The notes: a model not told the origin generated them from the letters alone. 64,000 nucleotides of DNA from Flagellimonas aequoris (GCF_003584165.1 NZ_QXFJ01000015.1:67001-131000); one strand, 5' to 3'; numbered from the stretch's first letter, positions 1 to 9,521 are shown. Translations and numbers: made by a program.

Positions 1-2372
1 TTTCCTTTCAACCGGTCCTTGATGTAGTTGGCGTTCAAGATGGCCGCTTTGGTAGCATTGGTGAGTCCTTCGGCTCCCAACATCTTGATATATCCATAGG
101 AAATCAAACAGACCAAGGCACTGCCCCAAGGAGCAGCGGAAATAGCTGTAATGGCCTCTTCTCCTCCTGTTTTTACCACTGGATTGGAGGGTAGGAACGG
201 TTTTAGTTGTTCCGCCACACAAATAGGCCCAACACCTGGTCCACCACCCCCGTGTGGTATGGCGAAGGTTTTGTGAAGGTTCAAGTGGCATACGTCGGCA
301 CCAATGGTCGCAGGGTTGGTCAACCCGACCTGGGCATTCATATTAGCCCCGTCCATGTATACTTGTCCACCGTTGTCATGGATCAATTTGGTGATTTTTT
401 TAATGGATGACTCAAATACTCCGTGGGTGGAAGGGTAGGTCACCATCAAAGCTGCTAAATTTTCGGAATGCTGCTTGGCTTTTTCTTCCAAATCGGCCAT
501 ATCAATGTTTCCTTTTTCATCGGTCTTGGTCACCACCACTTTCATGCCCGCCATTACTGCGGAAGCTGGATTGGTTCCGTGTGCCGAGGCAGGAATTAGG
601 CAGATATCACGATGTCCCTCACCACGGGATTCGTGATAGGCACGGATGACCATCAATCCGGCATATTCCCCTTGTGCCCCAGAGTTGGGTTGCAACGAAG
701 TGGCGGAAAAACCGGTGATCACATTCAAATACGATTCCAAGGACTTCAACACTTCTTGGTAGCCCTCAGCTTGTTCCAAAGGAACAAAAGGGTGGATATT
801 GCCCCAATGGGGCCAACTCAACGGAAGCATTTCCGAGGCGGCATTCAATTTCATGGTACAGCTTCCCAAAGAGATCATGGAATGGTTCAGTGCCAAATCC
901 TTGCGCTCCAATTTTTTGATGTAACGCATCAATTCGGTTTCGGAATGGTAGGAGTTGAACACGTCATGCTGCAAAAAGGCAGTGTTGCGTTGTAGGGATG
1001 CAGGAATCACCTCTTTGATTCCACTTTCGAACGAAAACTCCTTTTTATCCTCTTGGGAAACAATAAAACAGGAAAGCAATAACTTCAAATCCTCTTCGGA
1101 AGTAGCTTCGTTCAATGAAATGGAAACGGTTTCCTGATCAATATAATTCAGGTTGATGCCACGGGTCTCGCAAACCTCCTTTAATTTTCCAATGCTGGAA
1201 AATTTCACCTTGATGGTGTCAAAGAAGCTTGTGTTCAATTGTTCAAGTTCTATGGCTTCGAGGCCTTTCGCCAATAGTTTGGTAAGGGTATGCACCTTGT
1301 TGGCTATGTATTTTAATCCATTTGGGCCATGATACACGGCATACATCCCCGCCATTACGGCCAATAAAACCTGGGCAGTACAAATGTTGGATGTGGCCTT
1401 GTCCCTTTTAATATGCTGTTCCCTGGTCTGGAGTGCCATTCGCAGGGCACGGTTGCCATCGGTGTCTTTGGTCACCCCAATGATTCTTCCGGGCAAACTT
1501 CTTTTATATTCTTCCTTGGTGGCAAAAAAGGCCGCATGAGGTCCACCGTATCCCAAAGGGATACCAAATCGTTGGGTGGTACCCACTACAACATCAACAC
1601 CCCATTCACCGGGAGCTTTCAGCAGAACCAAGCTTAGGATATCCGCAGCAACGGCTACCTTGATTTCTTTTTCTTTGGCCTTCTCCACAAACCCGGCATA
1701 GTCATGGATTTGACCGTGTTTTCCGGGGTATTGCAACAAAGCGCCATAGAATTCAGAAGCGAAATCGAAAGTTTCGTGATTGCCAACTACCAACTCTATT
1801 CCTAAAGGAATAGCCCTTGTTTTAAGGAGGTCCAATGTTTGAGGCAATACTTCCTCCGAAACAAAAAACTTAGAGGCACCATCCTTTTTCTGTTGTCTTC
1901 CACGAACATCGTACAACATGGTCATGGCCTCGGCCGCGGCCGTACTTTCATCCAAAAGGGATGCATTGGCAATTTCCATTCCGGTCAAGTCGGTGATCAT
2001 GGTCTGGAAGTTCAAAAGGGCTTCCAAACGACCTTGGGCGATCTCTGCTTGATAGGGTGTATAGGCAGTATACCATCCAGGGTTCTCCAAGATGTTCCTT
2101 TTGATAACGGACGGGGTCAAGGTTTCATGATACCCCAATCCGATATAGGTTTTGAAAATCTTATTTTTTTGGGCCAATTCCTGAAGATGGCTCAGAAACT
2201 CGTGCTCACTGATTCCAGCAGGAAGGTCTAATGGTTGTTTGAGTTTGATGTCATCCGGGATGGTCTCGTAGATGAGTTGTTCCACATTTTCAACCCCAAT
2301 AGTTTTGAGCATGTGGGGCATGTCTTTTTCTGTAATGCCTATGTGTCTGGCGGCAAAAACCTCTGTGTTCAT
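1..2372 (-). CDS. gcvP: Glycine dehydrogenase (decarboxylating), P protein of the glycine cleavage system; 3' end cut by window edge
   Basis: The frame is open from the ATG at 2372 to the window edge, giving about 790 of the usual ~950 residues, so only the C-terminal ~160 residues are missing. The N-terminus ([12 protein letters not shown]) is typical of the family, and the pyridoxal-phosphate lysine motif HLNLHKTF lies near residue 700, followed by the glycine-rich [10 protein letters not shown]. The homodimeric P protein decarboxylates glycine and passes the aminomethyl group to lipoylated GcvH, in the cytoplasm. The protein is intact as far as seen. No other gcv gene is in the window. A promoter -7 box lies about 20 nt upstream of the start. 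Confidence 0.97.
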   Translation of the reverse strand, partial: MNTEVFAARHIGITEKDMPHMLKTIGVENVEQLIYETIPDDIKLKQPLDLPAGISEHEFLSHLQELAQKNKIFKTYIGLGYHETLTPSVIKRNILENPGWYTAYTPYQAEIAQGRLEALLNFQTMITDLTGMEIANASLLDESTAAAEAMTMLYDVRGRQQKKDGASKFFVSEEVLPQTLDLLKTRAIPLGIELVVGNHETFDFASEFYGALLQYPGKHGQIHDYAGFVEKAKEKEIKVAVAADILSLVLLKAPGEWGVDVVVGTTQRFGIPLGYGGPHAAFFATKEEYKRSLPGRIIGVTKDTDGNRALRMALQTREQHIKRDKATSNICTAQVLLAVMAGMYAVYHGPNGLKYIANKVHTLTKLLAKGLEAIELEQLNTSFFDTIKVKFSSIGKLKEVCETRGINLNYIDQETVSISLNEATSEEDLKLLLSCFIVSQEDKKEFSFESGIKEVIPASLQRNTAFLQHDVFNSYHSETELMRYIKKLERKDLALNHSMISLGSCTMKLNAASEMLPLSWPHWGNIHPFVPLEQAEGYQEVLKSLESYLNVITGFSATSLQPNSGAQGEYAGLMVIRAYHESRGEGHRDICLIPASAHGTNPASAVMAGMKVVVTKTDEKGNIDMADLEEKAKQHSENLAALMVTYPSTHGVFESSIKKITKLIHDNGGQVYMDGANMNAQVGLTNPATIGADVCHLNLHKTFAIPHGGGGPGVGPICVAEQLKPFLPSNPVVKTGGEEAITAISAAPWGSALVCLISYGYIKMLGAEGLTNATKAAILNANYIKDRLKG

Positions 2373-2392
2373 GTTCAATCCAATAAAGTGCA

Positions 2393-2400
2393 CAAAATTA
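2393..2400 (-). promoter_or_regulatory. Putative -7 promoter element of gcvP
   Basis: On the minus strand the sequence reads TAATTTTG, a full match to the Bacteroidota TAnnTTTG box. A TTG lies 23 nt further upstream (2424-2426), at the long end of the usual spacing. Transcription would start about 16 nt before the ATG at 2372. Confidence 0.5.
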
Positions 2401-2497
2401 GGGATTAATTCAATGAAAAAGGGCAATTTTGATGGTCGGGGATGCAAAGTTGTTAACCACAAATTAACCTTTTACTTTCTCCCGCCGTTTTGTTCTT

Positions 2498-3322
2498 ATG
2501 CGCACGTTGAAATCCATATTCGATTTTTATTTGGATGCGAGTATCCATGTGGCCTTGGCGGTCATAGCGATGGCTGGTGTCACCTTTCACCTGTTCGGTA
2601 CTTTTTCGGATATTGATCTATTGGGCTTTATTTTTTTCAGTGTGATCGTATGCTACAATTTTATCAAGTATGGTGTGGAAGCCTATAAATATTTGATTGT
2701 TTCCAATGCGTACCATAAAAGCATCCAAATATTCAGCTTTTTGTCCTTCGGATTCGCCCTTTACTTCTTTTTTCAATTGGATGTGGAGATTTGGTGGGGA
2801 ACCATTGCCCTGGGCTTATTGTCGGCTCTCTATGCCGTACCTCTTTTACCACGAGCCAAGAACCTCAGGAATTTGGCCGGGCTTAAAATTTATATCGTTG
2901 CCTTTGTTTGGGCAGGGTTTACGGTGCTGTTTCCGGTTCTGGATGCCCAAATGCCATTGGATTGGGATTTTTGGATAAACTTTTCACAGCGGTTCCTTTT
3001 GGTATTGATATTGATCCTTCCGTTTGAAATCAGGGATTTGCAGTGGGACGACAAGTCCTTAAGAACGTTGCCTCAGGTATTGGGTGTACGGAACACCAAA
3101 AAAGTGGGGATTGCCATGACCGTCATTTTCTTTCTCCTCACTTTTTTGAAAGATTCCATCCATCCCATGGAAATTGGTATGAGGTTGGTCCTTGCCATCG
3201 TTTTGGTGTTGGTACTGATGTCCGACAAAAGAATGAGGTCACCCTACTTTGTATCCTTTTGGGTGGAAGCGATTCCTATTTTTTGGTTTTTGTTGTTCTG
3301 GGGAGTGGAGAAAATCTTCTAG
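2498..3322 (+). CDS. Polytopic membrane protein resembling UbiA-type prenyltransferases
   Basis: This 274-residue protein has about eight hydrophobic segments and a conserved-looking loop, FEIRDLQWDDKSLRTLP, near residue 180. That loop resembles the second Asp-rich region of UbiA prenyltransferases (D...D, then tLP). The first Asp-rich motif of that family (NDxxDxxxD) is not visible; its likely place reads NFIKYGVEAYKY. The protein may therefore be a UbiA-fold member that does not bind a prenyl diphosphate in the usual way, or an unrelated membrane protein. It is divergent from gcvP and its 3' end overlaps the convergent zinc-finger gene by 4 nt. No substrate can be assigned. Confidence 0.7.
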   Translation: MRTLKSIFDFYLDASIHVALAVIAMAGVTFHLFGTFSDIDLLGFIFFSVIVCYNFIKYGVEAYKYLIVSNAYHKSIQIFSFLSFGFALYFFFQLDVEIWWGTIALGLLSALYAVPLLPRAKNLRNLAGLKIYIVAFVWAGFTVLFPVLDAQMPLDWDFWINFSQRFLLVLILILPFEIRDLQWDDKSLRTLPQVLGVRNTKKVGIAMTVIFFLLTFLKDSIHPMEIGMRLVLAIVLVLVLMSDKRMRSPYFVSFWVEAIPIFWFLLFWGVEKIF

Positions 3323-3549
3323 AATTTTTTTTCAAGGTCACGCTTCATACGTTCCTTGTCATCTTTGGAAAGCATGGTAAGCCCCGCCCGATCGCACATG
3401 GAGGTAAGCTCACTGTTCTTTTTGGAATACTGTTTACAGGCCTTGCAGTACAATAGGTGAATACGAAGTTTGACAATATCCCAAAAGCTTGCCTCTTTGT
3501 ATTGTGATTTGTTACAGATATTTGATGCCTCCTGACATGTAATCTTCAT
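3319..3549 (-). CDS. Small zinc-finger protein, probable anti-sigma factor partner of the ECF sigma gene
   Basis: The 76-residue protein starts MKITCQEA. I chose the ATG at 3549 rather than 3561, because it lies just past the sigma gene's stop codon and starts the conserved part. It carries C-x(n)-H-x3-C-x2-C (HLLYCKAC), the signature of ZAS/zf-HC2 anti-sigma domains, but it has no transmembrane segment and is much shorter than a usual anti-sigma factor. It lies directly downstream of the ECF sigma gene, 2 nt after its stop, so the two are probably co-translated and physically interacting. The role is inferred from motif and context. Similar small flavobacterial proteins are sometimes mislabelled in databases, so existing names should be treated with care. 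Confidence 0.75.
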   Translation of the reverse strand: MKITCQEASNICNKSQYKEASFWDIVKLRIHLLYCKACKQYSKKNSELTSMCDRAGLTMLSKDDKERMKRDLEKKF

Positions 3550-3551
3550 AG

Positions 3552-4106
3552 CTAAAACCAATTATCGTTTAAACAACCCATTAATGCTGTTCGGGCCCTA
3601 TGGATCATCACCCAAAGATTGGACGGATTAATGTCCAGTTCATTACAGATGTCCTCCGTGCTCATGCCCTGTATGGTCTTCATTTTAAAGACGACGGCTT
3701 GTTTCTGGGGCAGTTTGGAAATGCAATCCTGAATGGCGAGCCCCAGTTCCTCGTTTTCCATGATATTGTCACCGTCCTTGCTGAATGGGTCGGCCACTTG
3801 TTGTTCCAACCAATCCCCTTCGGCATCGGAATCCGAACTGTAATTGATGCGCACTTCGGCCTTTCCTTTTTTAGAGTTGATCTTTCTGTAATGATCGATG
3901 ACCTTTCTCTTTAAGATGGAAATCAACCAGGTACGCTCCGCGGCATCCCCTTTGAAGTTTTTGGCGGAATTCAGTCCTGCATAAAAAGTTTCCTGGACCA
4001 GGTCTTTGGCCAAATCGGTATCGCTTACCCTAGCAACCGCATAGTTGAACAGGTAATCTGCATAGAGGTCTACCCAGTTTTCAGGATGAAGTTCTTGTGC
4101 GGCCAT
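3552..4106 (-). CDS. ECF-type RNA polymerase sigma factor
   Basis: The 184-residue protein has sigma-70 region 2 (LAKDLVQETFYAGL, residues ~35-50, then RTWLISILKRKVIDHYRK) and region 4 (LPQKQAVVFKMKTIQGMSTEDICNELDINPSNLWVMIHRAR, here abbreviated; residues ~130-172). The spacer holds an acidic stretch (SDSDAEGDWLEQQ). It should direct RNA polymerase to a small regulon, with activity set by the small HxxxCxxC protein encoded immediately downstream. The start at 4106 is supported by a TAATTTTG -7 box 17 nt upstream. The target genes cannot be read from this window. Confidence 0.95.
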   Translation of the reverse strand: MAAQELHPENWVDLYADYLFNYAVARVSDTDLAKDLVQETFYAGLNSAKNFKGDAAERTWLISILKRKVIDHYRKINSKKGKAEVRINYSSDSDAEGDWLEQQVADPFSKDGDNIMENEELGLAIQDCISKLPQKQAVVFKMKTIQGMSTEDICNELDINPSNLWVMIHRARTALMGCLNDNWF

Positions 4107-4122
4107 AGTTGTTTAGATGTGC

Positions 4123-4130
4123 CAAAATTA
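4123..4130 (-). promoter_or_regulatory. Putative -7 promoter element of the ECF sigma operon
   Basis: The minus strand reads TAATTTTG, an exact TAnnTTTG match, ending 16 nt before the sigma ATG. No TTTG box at the standard 19-nt spacing is visible (the nearest is 13 nt away). The leader would be about 10 nt. Confidence 0.45.
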
Positions 4131-4308
4131 ATTTTTTTTGGAACAAATTACCTTTTTTGTCGGTTTCTTTGGTAAAAACCTATTAGACGTGGAATGAATG
4201 CCAGACTAACAATATAAAGGTTTTTATGGCCATAATAATCTGGGATCGTGCTTTTTTGAGAAAAAACTGCCTAGATATATTGAAATGGAGAGTTGTCTTT
4301 TACCCTGT

Positions 4309-4707
4309 TTATGATATTTGAAGTAGAATATCCTTAATATCCTCCGATTTAAGGGGTTTTACCAGATAATCTGAAATGGCGTCGATTCTTCGGGCCCTTT
4401 TCATGTCCATGGGGTCTATGGAGGAGGAAACCAAATACACTTTAATTTCCTTGTCCAACCCAGGAAGCAAATCAACAAACTCATCCATAAACTGAAATCC
4501 ATCCATAACCGGCATATTGATATCCAAAAAAATGATGTCGGGAAGTGCTTCCAATTGTTCTTTGTTGGCTGTTATGTGTTCTAGGGCTTCGGCCCCATCA
4601 GAAAAAGTACTTATCGATTTTACGGAAGGAATACTTTTTAAAGTTACTTTCAGGGTAAATTGGTAGATATCGTCATCATCCACGACAAAGACATTAAGGG
4701 AGTTCAT
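4309..4707 (-). CDS. Single-domain response regulator (CheY-like receiver)
   Basis: The 132-residue protein is a stand-alone receiver domain. It has the acidic pocket VVDDDD near residue 10, the phospho-acceptor Asp in IIFLDINMPVMDG near residue 60, the Ser/Thr switch at LVSSS, and the KP lysine motif (YLVKP) near the end. There is no output domain, so it must act through protein contacts, for example as a phosphorelay intermediate. It starts 2 nt after the stop of the PAS kinase gene, which is its likely phosphate donor. In Bacteroidota such Rcp1-like regulators often pair with soluble PAS kinases. Confidence 0.93.
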   Translation of the reverse strand: MNSLNVFVVDDDDIYQFTLKVTLKSIPSVKSISTFSDGAEALEHITANKEQLEALPDIIFLDINMPVMDGFQFMDEFVDLLPGLDKEIKVYLVSSSIDPMDMKRARRIDAISDYLVKPLKSEDIKDILLQIS

Positions 4708-4709
4708 AG

Positions 4710-6953
4710 TCAGTTATTTAGGTTTATAAAAAAGGATGTTCCAACGCCCTCTTCACTTTCGGCCCAGATACTGCCACCCATTGCATCCACTTGGGCCTTC
4801 GTCAAAAATAGTCCAACGCCCTTGGCATCCTTGTGTCGGTGGAACACTTTGTTGAAACCGAAAAGTTTGTGTCCATTTTTCTTCAAGTTGATTCCAAGTC
4901 CATTGTCCCTGAATTCAAGTTTTGTTTTTCCATTCTCAACTTTGGAATGGATGAAAATTTCGGGTGTTCTGTTTTCAGAGCTATACTTCAAGGAGTTACT
5001 TACCATATTCAGGAAAATACTCTCCAAATAGACTTTATTGTACATAGCAAATGGAGCGTCGGTAAAATCGGAGGTTATGTTTGCTCCCGATTTTAAGATT
5101 TGGGCCGCCAACATTTCTTTCGTCTTTGATAGGATATCCTCAAAGGAAATTTTTTCCACTGGGATTTGTTCGGCATTTTTTATCATCAATGATTCCACCA
5201 AGGTGTCCAACGTCCATGTGAGATGATGGGTGACGGTCTCGATTTTTTCGATGAGTTCCTCCTTCATCTCTGCATCGTCTTCGGTCTTGTAAAGGCTTAA
5301 CAGGGTACTCAGGTTGCTCACTGGGGACCTTAAATTGTGTGAGGTGATATGGTTGAACTCTGCGAGCTGTCGGTTTTGGGCCTTTAGTCTTTTTGCGGAT
5401 TCTTTTAGACTCTTATTGGTTTCCATAATTCTGTGCGCTGCTTGTTTTAGGGTGGTTATGTCCCTGATAGCTATGGAAACAAGTAGGCCTTCGGGTGTTT
5501 CAAGAGGGCTCAGGGTAACTTGAACCGGAATTTGGAAACCAGATTTGTTATGTACGAAGAAATCCAAGTTGTCTGGAAGTCCGGTATGTTTGGGATCTTT
5601 AAAAAAAGCAATTGCGTAAAATTCCATGGTATCCCATAGCCGTTCTGGAACAAGCATGGACACATGTTTCTCTTTTAGTTCGGAAGATGTGTATCCAAAC
5701 ATTTTTTCGGCTTGTTTGTTGATCAAATGGATGGTGCCTTTTTGATCAACGATTACCATGGAGTCCGGAGCGGAATCCAAAAGTCCCCGGAATTTGATTT
5801 CAGACATACGCTGTTCCGTAATGTCCTGGGTAATGCCTACCATTTTAATCACATTACCGGAACCATCCATGATCAGTTCACCAAAAAGCTCAACGGTTCT
5901 GATGGTGCCATTTTTGTGAACTATTCGGTGCATGAACTTCCTGAACCGTTTTTCGGATATGAATTCCTCTGCATTGGCACGAAAGTCATCCCTGTCATCT
6001 GGGTGAATTGCTGCAACGACATTTTCAAAACCTAACGGGGATCCAATTTCAAGGCCAAAGATCCGATACATAGTGTCGGACCATATAAGGTGGTCGTTCA
6101 AAATGTCCCATTCCCAATAGCCAATTTGGGCCATTTCCTCCGCAAATGTCAATTGTTGGTTTTTCTGGACCAGTTCTTGCTCTTTGTTGACTTGCTCGGA
6201 TATATCTTGGCATGTGCCAAACATTTCCACAGTTTTTCCGAGATCGGTTTTGACAATGCCCATGGACTTGATGATTTTTATGGTACCGTCCCTATGCTGA
6301 ATACGATATATGAGATCATCGTAGGTCCCGGTTTCCAAAGCCTTCAATATTTTTTGCTCCACAAGGTTCCTGTCGTCCTGATGAATATAGTTCAAATAGA
6401 CTTCATAGGAAATGGGCTCATTTTTGGAATGACCGTAGATTTCATAAAGATTTTCGGACCAAGTCAGTTCCCCGGTAACGGTACTCCAGTTCCAATTTCC
6501 AATTTTGGCCATTTTTTCAGCATTGTTGAGCTGTTGGTTTTTCTTGGCCAGTTCAAATTCTGCTTTTTTACGATCCGATATGTCTACAAGGATGCCCACT
6601 ATTTTAACACACGTTCCATCTTCAAATTCGGGATAACCAATTTTACGTACGAAGCGTTGATTTCCCTTGGCGGTGACCATTTCCACATCAAAATCATGCG
6701 GTTCCCCTTTATGAATGGCATTTTCCAGTGCCTGCTCAGCCTTTTTTCTACAATCCCCTTCTTTGTAGAAATGTAATCCTGATTCAAATGTGGGTTCAAA
6801 ATCGTTAGGGACTTCTACAATTTTCTTTATCGTATCATTCCAATATAATTCTTGGTTGACAATGTCAAATTCATACACGCCTATCTGTGCGGCATTGGCC
6901 GTATGGTTCAGTATTTGCTTGATTTTGATATCCTCAATGTCCTTATGTTTCAT
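4710..6953 (-). CDS. Soluble multi-PAS sensor histidine kinase
   Basis: The 747-residue protein has no signal peptide or membrane segment and is therefore cytoplasmic. Four PAS/PAC units follow one another, with cores near residues 20, 154 (IGNWNW), 281 (IGYWEW) and 396 (DSAPDSMVIVD), the first three ending in D-I-[ST]-[DE]-[RQ] PAC motifs. A short coiled coil leads to a dimerisation domain whose phospho-acceptor His is in TSHNLRSP near residue 538. The HATPase domain follows: N box NMVSNSLKYSS, G1 box DNGLGINL, G2 box KGVGLFLTK. The repeated PAS units suggest cytosolic redox, light or ligand sensing, but no cofactor residue can be recognised. It forms an operon with the receiver protein downstream. 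Confidence 0.93.
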   Translation of the reverse strand: MKHKDIEDIKIKQILNHTANAAQIGVYEFDIVNQELYWNDTIKKIVEVPNDFEPTFESGLHFYKEGDCRKKAEQALENAIHKGEPHDFDVEMVTAKGNQRFVRKIGYPEFEDGTCVKIVGILVDISDRKKAEFELAKKNQQLNNAEKMAKIGNWNWSTVTGELTWSENLYEIYGHSKNEPISYEVYLNYIHQDDRNLVEQKILKALETGTYDDLIYRIQHRDGTIKIIKSMGIVKTDLGKTVEMFGTCQDISEQVNKEQELVQKNQQLTFAEEMAQIGYWEWDILNDHLIWSDTMYRIFGLEIGSPLGFENVVAAIHPDDRDDFRANAEEFISEKRFRKFMHRIVHKNGTIRTVELFGELIMDGSGNVIKMVGITQDITEQRMSEIKFRGLLDSAPDSMVIVDQKGTIHLINKQAEKMFGYTSSELKEKHVSMLVPERLWDTMEFYAIAFFKDPKHTGLPDNLDFFVHNKSGFQIPVQVTLSPLETPEGLLVSIAIRDITTLKQAAHRIMETNKSLKESAKRLKAQNRQLAEFNHITSHNLRSPVSNLSTLLSLYKTEDDAEMKEELIEKIETVTHHLTWTLDTLVESLMIKNAEQIPVEKISFEDILSKTKEMLAAQILKSGANITSDFTDAPFAMYNKVYLESIFLNMVSNSLKYSSENRTPEIFIHSKVENGKTKLEFRDNGLGINLKKNGHKLFGFNKVFHRHKDAKGVGLFLTKAQVDAMGGSIWAESEEGVGTSFFINLNN

Positions 6954-7059
6954 TTCAAGAAGAATTGACTGATTAGATTTGTGGGATAATCAGGTTGGGT
7001 CAGAAACCGGTTGGCTTCCAATTTCCTAAAAAAACTTAAAACTAAGATAGAAAAGATAG

Positions 7060-7067
7060 CAAATATA
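7060..7067 (-). promoter_or_regulatory. Possible -7 promoter element upstream of the PAS kinase
   Basis: The minus strand reads TATATTTG, a TAnnTTTG match, 106 nt before the kinase start. A second, weaker box TATCTTAG lies at 7042-7049. Neither has a recognisable -33 partner, so which one is used is open. Confidence 0.3.
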
Positions 7068-7090
7068 TTGTGTGAAATTTATGACAGGAG

Positions 7091-9115
7091 TCATTTTTTC
7101 AGTAATCCAGCCCTTTCCAATAACGCATCAATGTTGGGCTCGGCTCCACGAAAGCGTTTGTAAAGCTCCATGGGATTTTCAGTGCCACCTTTGGAGAGTA
7201 CATATTCCCGGAACTTATTTGCGATTTCCCTACTAAAAATGCCGTTTTCCTTAAAATAGGCAAAAGCATCTGCATCCAATACTTCGGCCCATTTGTAGCT
7301 GTAGTATCCGGATGAATAACCACCCTGGAAAATATGGGAAAATGAGGTACTCATGCAGGTTTCAGGAGTTTCGGGAAACAAGTTGGTGCTTTTGAATGCT
7401 TCGGTCTCGTATGCTTTCACATCCTTGATGTTAGAGGGGTCCTTTCCATGCCATGCCATGTCCAAAAAGCCAAAACTCAATTGGCGAACGGTTGCCAACC
7501 CTTCTTGGAAGTTGGCTGATTCCTTAATTTTTCCCACCAATTCCATGGGGATCAATTCTCCGGTTTCATAATGAAAGGCAAAAAGTTCCAAAGCCTCTTT
7601 TTCATAACACCAGTTCTCCATCACCTGACTGGGTAATTCCACAAAATCCCAATACACCGAAGTACCTGAAAGACTAGGATAGGTGGTATTGGCCAACATG
7701 CCGTGAAGCCCGTGCCCAAACTCATGGAAAAGGGTGGTTACCTCATTAAACGTTAGCAGGGAAGGCTTGGTGCTGGTGGAACGGGTAAAATTGCACACGT
7801 TGGAGATGTGTGGACGACTGTTCTTTCCGTCTAGAGTGAATTGTGGTTTGAAGGATGTCATCCAAGCGCCATCGCGCTTGCCGGGTCTTGGGTGAAAATC
7901 GGCGTAAAAGAGCGAAATAAAGTTGTTGGCATCATCGTACACTTCATAGGTTTTCACTTCCGGATGATATTTTTCCACATTGGTGACTTCCTTGAACCGA
8001 AGGCCGAACAGTTTCTCGGCGACCAGGAACACCCCGTTGATCACATTTTCCAACTTAAAATAGGGTTTCAGTTTCTCATCATCCAGGTTGAAAAGCTTCT
8101 GCTTTAATTTTTCCGAATAAAAGGCACTGTCCCATTTTTCCAAACGATCTATGCCATCCAATTCTTTGGCATAGTTTTCCAACTCTGTATATTCTCTTTC
8201 GGCGGCGGGTTTTGCCTTGATCAAGAGTTCGTTGAGGAATTCCAAGACTTTTGCAGGGGTTTCGGCCATGCGTTCTTCTAATACAAAATCGGCATGTGTG
8301 GGATACCCCAACAAGTTGGCACGTTCAAACCGAAGGTTCACAATTTTCAGCACATTTTGCTGGTTGTCCAATTCATCGTTGTGGAAGCCCTTGCTGCCGA
8401 AAGCGATGGACAGTTTTTTACGCAATTCCCTGTTTTCGGCATACTTCATAAAAGGAATATAGCTCGGGTACTCCAGGGTAATCAGCCAACCTTTTTTCCC
8501 TTTGGACTCGGCCAACTGGGCAGCGGCCTCCACGGTACCTTCGGGAAGTCCTTTTACATCCTCCTCATCCGTGATCAGGAGTTCATATTTATTGGTCTCG
8601 GCAAGTACATTCTCACCGAACTTCAATTTTAATTTGGAAAGTTCCGCGTCGATTTCACGAAGCCGTTTTTTGTCCGTTTCGTTCAAATTGGCCCCGTTGC
8701 GACTAAAACTTTTGTATTTCTTGTCCAAAAGGGTGTACTGTTCCGGTGTCAGTTCCAAGCTGTCCCTTTGTTCATAAACGGTTTTGATGCGTTCAAAAAG
8801 GCCTTGGTTCAAGGTGATGTCGTTACTGAATTCTGATAATAATGGGGAAACTTCCTGAGCGATTTTTTGGATTTCTTCATTGGTCTCTGCAGAATTCAGA
8901 TTGAAAAAAATGCTTGAGATACGGTCCAATTGCTGTCCTGCAAAATCAAGTGCCTCCAAGGTATTTTTAAAAGTTGGAGGTTCTGGATTGTCCACGATTT
9001 CGTCAATTTCTTTTCTGGCATCATCCATGGCCTGAAGAAAAGCAGGTTTAAAATGTTCGTTTTTTATTTTTGAAAAGGGAGCTTGTTCAAAAGGCTCCAA
9101 CAATGGATTGTTCAT
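7091..9115 (-). CDS. M3-family zinc metallopeptidase (peptidyl-dipeptidase Dcp / oligopeptidase A type)
   Basis: The 674-residue protein carries the HExxH zinc motif as HEFGHGLHGML near residue 467, with the third zinc ligand expected in the following helix. The length and the overall pattern (N-terminal helical half, PGKRDGAWM before the active site, YSYKWAEVLDADAF near the end) match cytoplasmic M3 peptidases that degrade short peptides. There is no signal peptide, unlike the exported Dcp paralogues of some Bacteroidota, so it probably finishes off peptides from intracellular proteolysis. Its ATG overlaps the stop of the upstream EF-hand gene by 4 nt (ATGA), so the two are translationally coupled. 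Dcp and OpdA specificities cannot be separated by eye. Confidence 0.93.
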   Translation of the reverse strand: MNNPLLEPFEQAPFSKIKNEHFKPAFLQAMDDARKEIDEIVDNPEPPTFKNTLEALDFAGQQLDRISSIFFNLNSAETNEEIQKIAQEVSPLLSEFSNDITLNQGLFERIKTVYEQRDSLELTPEQYTLLDKKYKSFSRNGANLNETDKKRLREIDAELSKLKLKFGENVLAETNKYELLITDEEDVKGLPEGTVEAAAQLAESKGKKGWLITLEYPSYIPFMKYAENRELRKKLSIAFGSKGFHNDELDNQQNVLKIVNLRFERANLLGYPTHADFVLEERMAETPAKVLEFLNELLIKAKPAAEREYTELENYAKELDGIDRLEKWDSAFYSEKLKQKLFNLDDEKLKPYFKLENVINGVFLVAEKLFGLRFKEVTNVEKYHPEVKTYEVYDDANNFISLFYADFHPRPGKRDGAWMTSFKPQFTLDGKNSRPHISNVCNFTRSTSTKPSLLTFNEVTTLFHEFGHGLHGMLANTTYPSLSGTSVYWDFVELPSQVMENWCYEKEALELFAFHYETGELIPMELVGKIKESANFQEGLATVRQLSFGFLDMAWHGKDPSNIKDVKAYETEAFKSTNLFPETPETCMSTSFSHIFQGGYSSGYYSYKWAEVLDADAFAYFKENGIFSREIANKFREYVLSKGGTENPMELYKRFRGAEPNIDALLERAGLLKK

Positions 9116-9513
9116 AGCTTTTTTTCTGATTTTTTTTGTTTTAATCGAGTTACCGTAACATCGGATACCAAAAAGGCAAAGCCAATGATCGATGATAACA
9201 CGGCCATGGTCGCAGGCGCATAGATCCTGACTTTGGAGCCATAGGTTCTTTTGTTCATGGCATCCATGGCTTCTTCGGAGTATTCGTTTAGATCTACAAA
9301 TCCGTTACCGTTCAGGTCATATTTACTGGCATATTCAGCAATAAATTGCCAATGGATTTCAATATAGATCAACAATGCGGCATATAAGGTGAAGACCAAA
9401 AGAGCAGTGCGCCATAAGCTTTTTAAATAGGGATTGTTCACTTTTTTCCATGTAATCCCAACAAAGGCAATAACAATTATCGCCAACAATATGCCCATTT
9501 GATTATAGCTCAT
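9112..9513 (-). CDS. Small membrane protein with one EF-hand calcium loop
   Basis: The 133-residue protein has three hydrophobic segments (residues ~6-22, 33-52 and ~100-120). Between the second and third lies a near-perfect EF-hand loop, DLNGNGFVDLNE, with ligands at positions 1, 3, 5, 9 and 12 (D66, N68, N70, D74, E77). With segments 2 and 3 flanking it, the loop sits in one extramembrane domain and could sense or bind calcium. It lies between purE and the M3 peptidase gene, 8 nt from purE and overlapping the peptidase by 4 nt. I do not recognise a named family, and no function is claimed. Confidence 0.75.
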   Translation of the reverse strand: MSYNQMGILLAIIVIAFVGITWKKVNNPYLKSLWRTALLVFTLYAALLIYIEIHWQFIAEYASKYDLNGNGFVDLNEYSEEAMDAMNKRTYGSKVRIYAPATMAVLSSIIGFAFLVSDVTVTRLKQKKSEKKL

Positions 9514-9521
9514 GACAAGCT

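Noticed and set aside
612..995. Plus-strand frames over 207-2231
   Set aside because: They are antisense to gcvP, which is continuous on the minus strand.
1..2372. gcvP as pseudogene
   Set aside because: The frame is intact to the window edge; it is only cut by the window.
6090..6776. 228-residue plus-strand frame opposite the PAS kinase
   Set aside because: Antisense to PAS domains whose protein sequence is clearly real.
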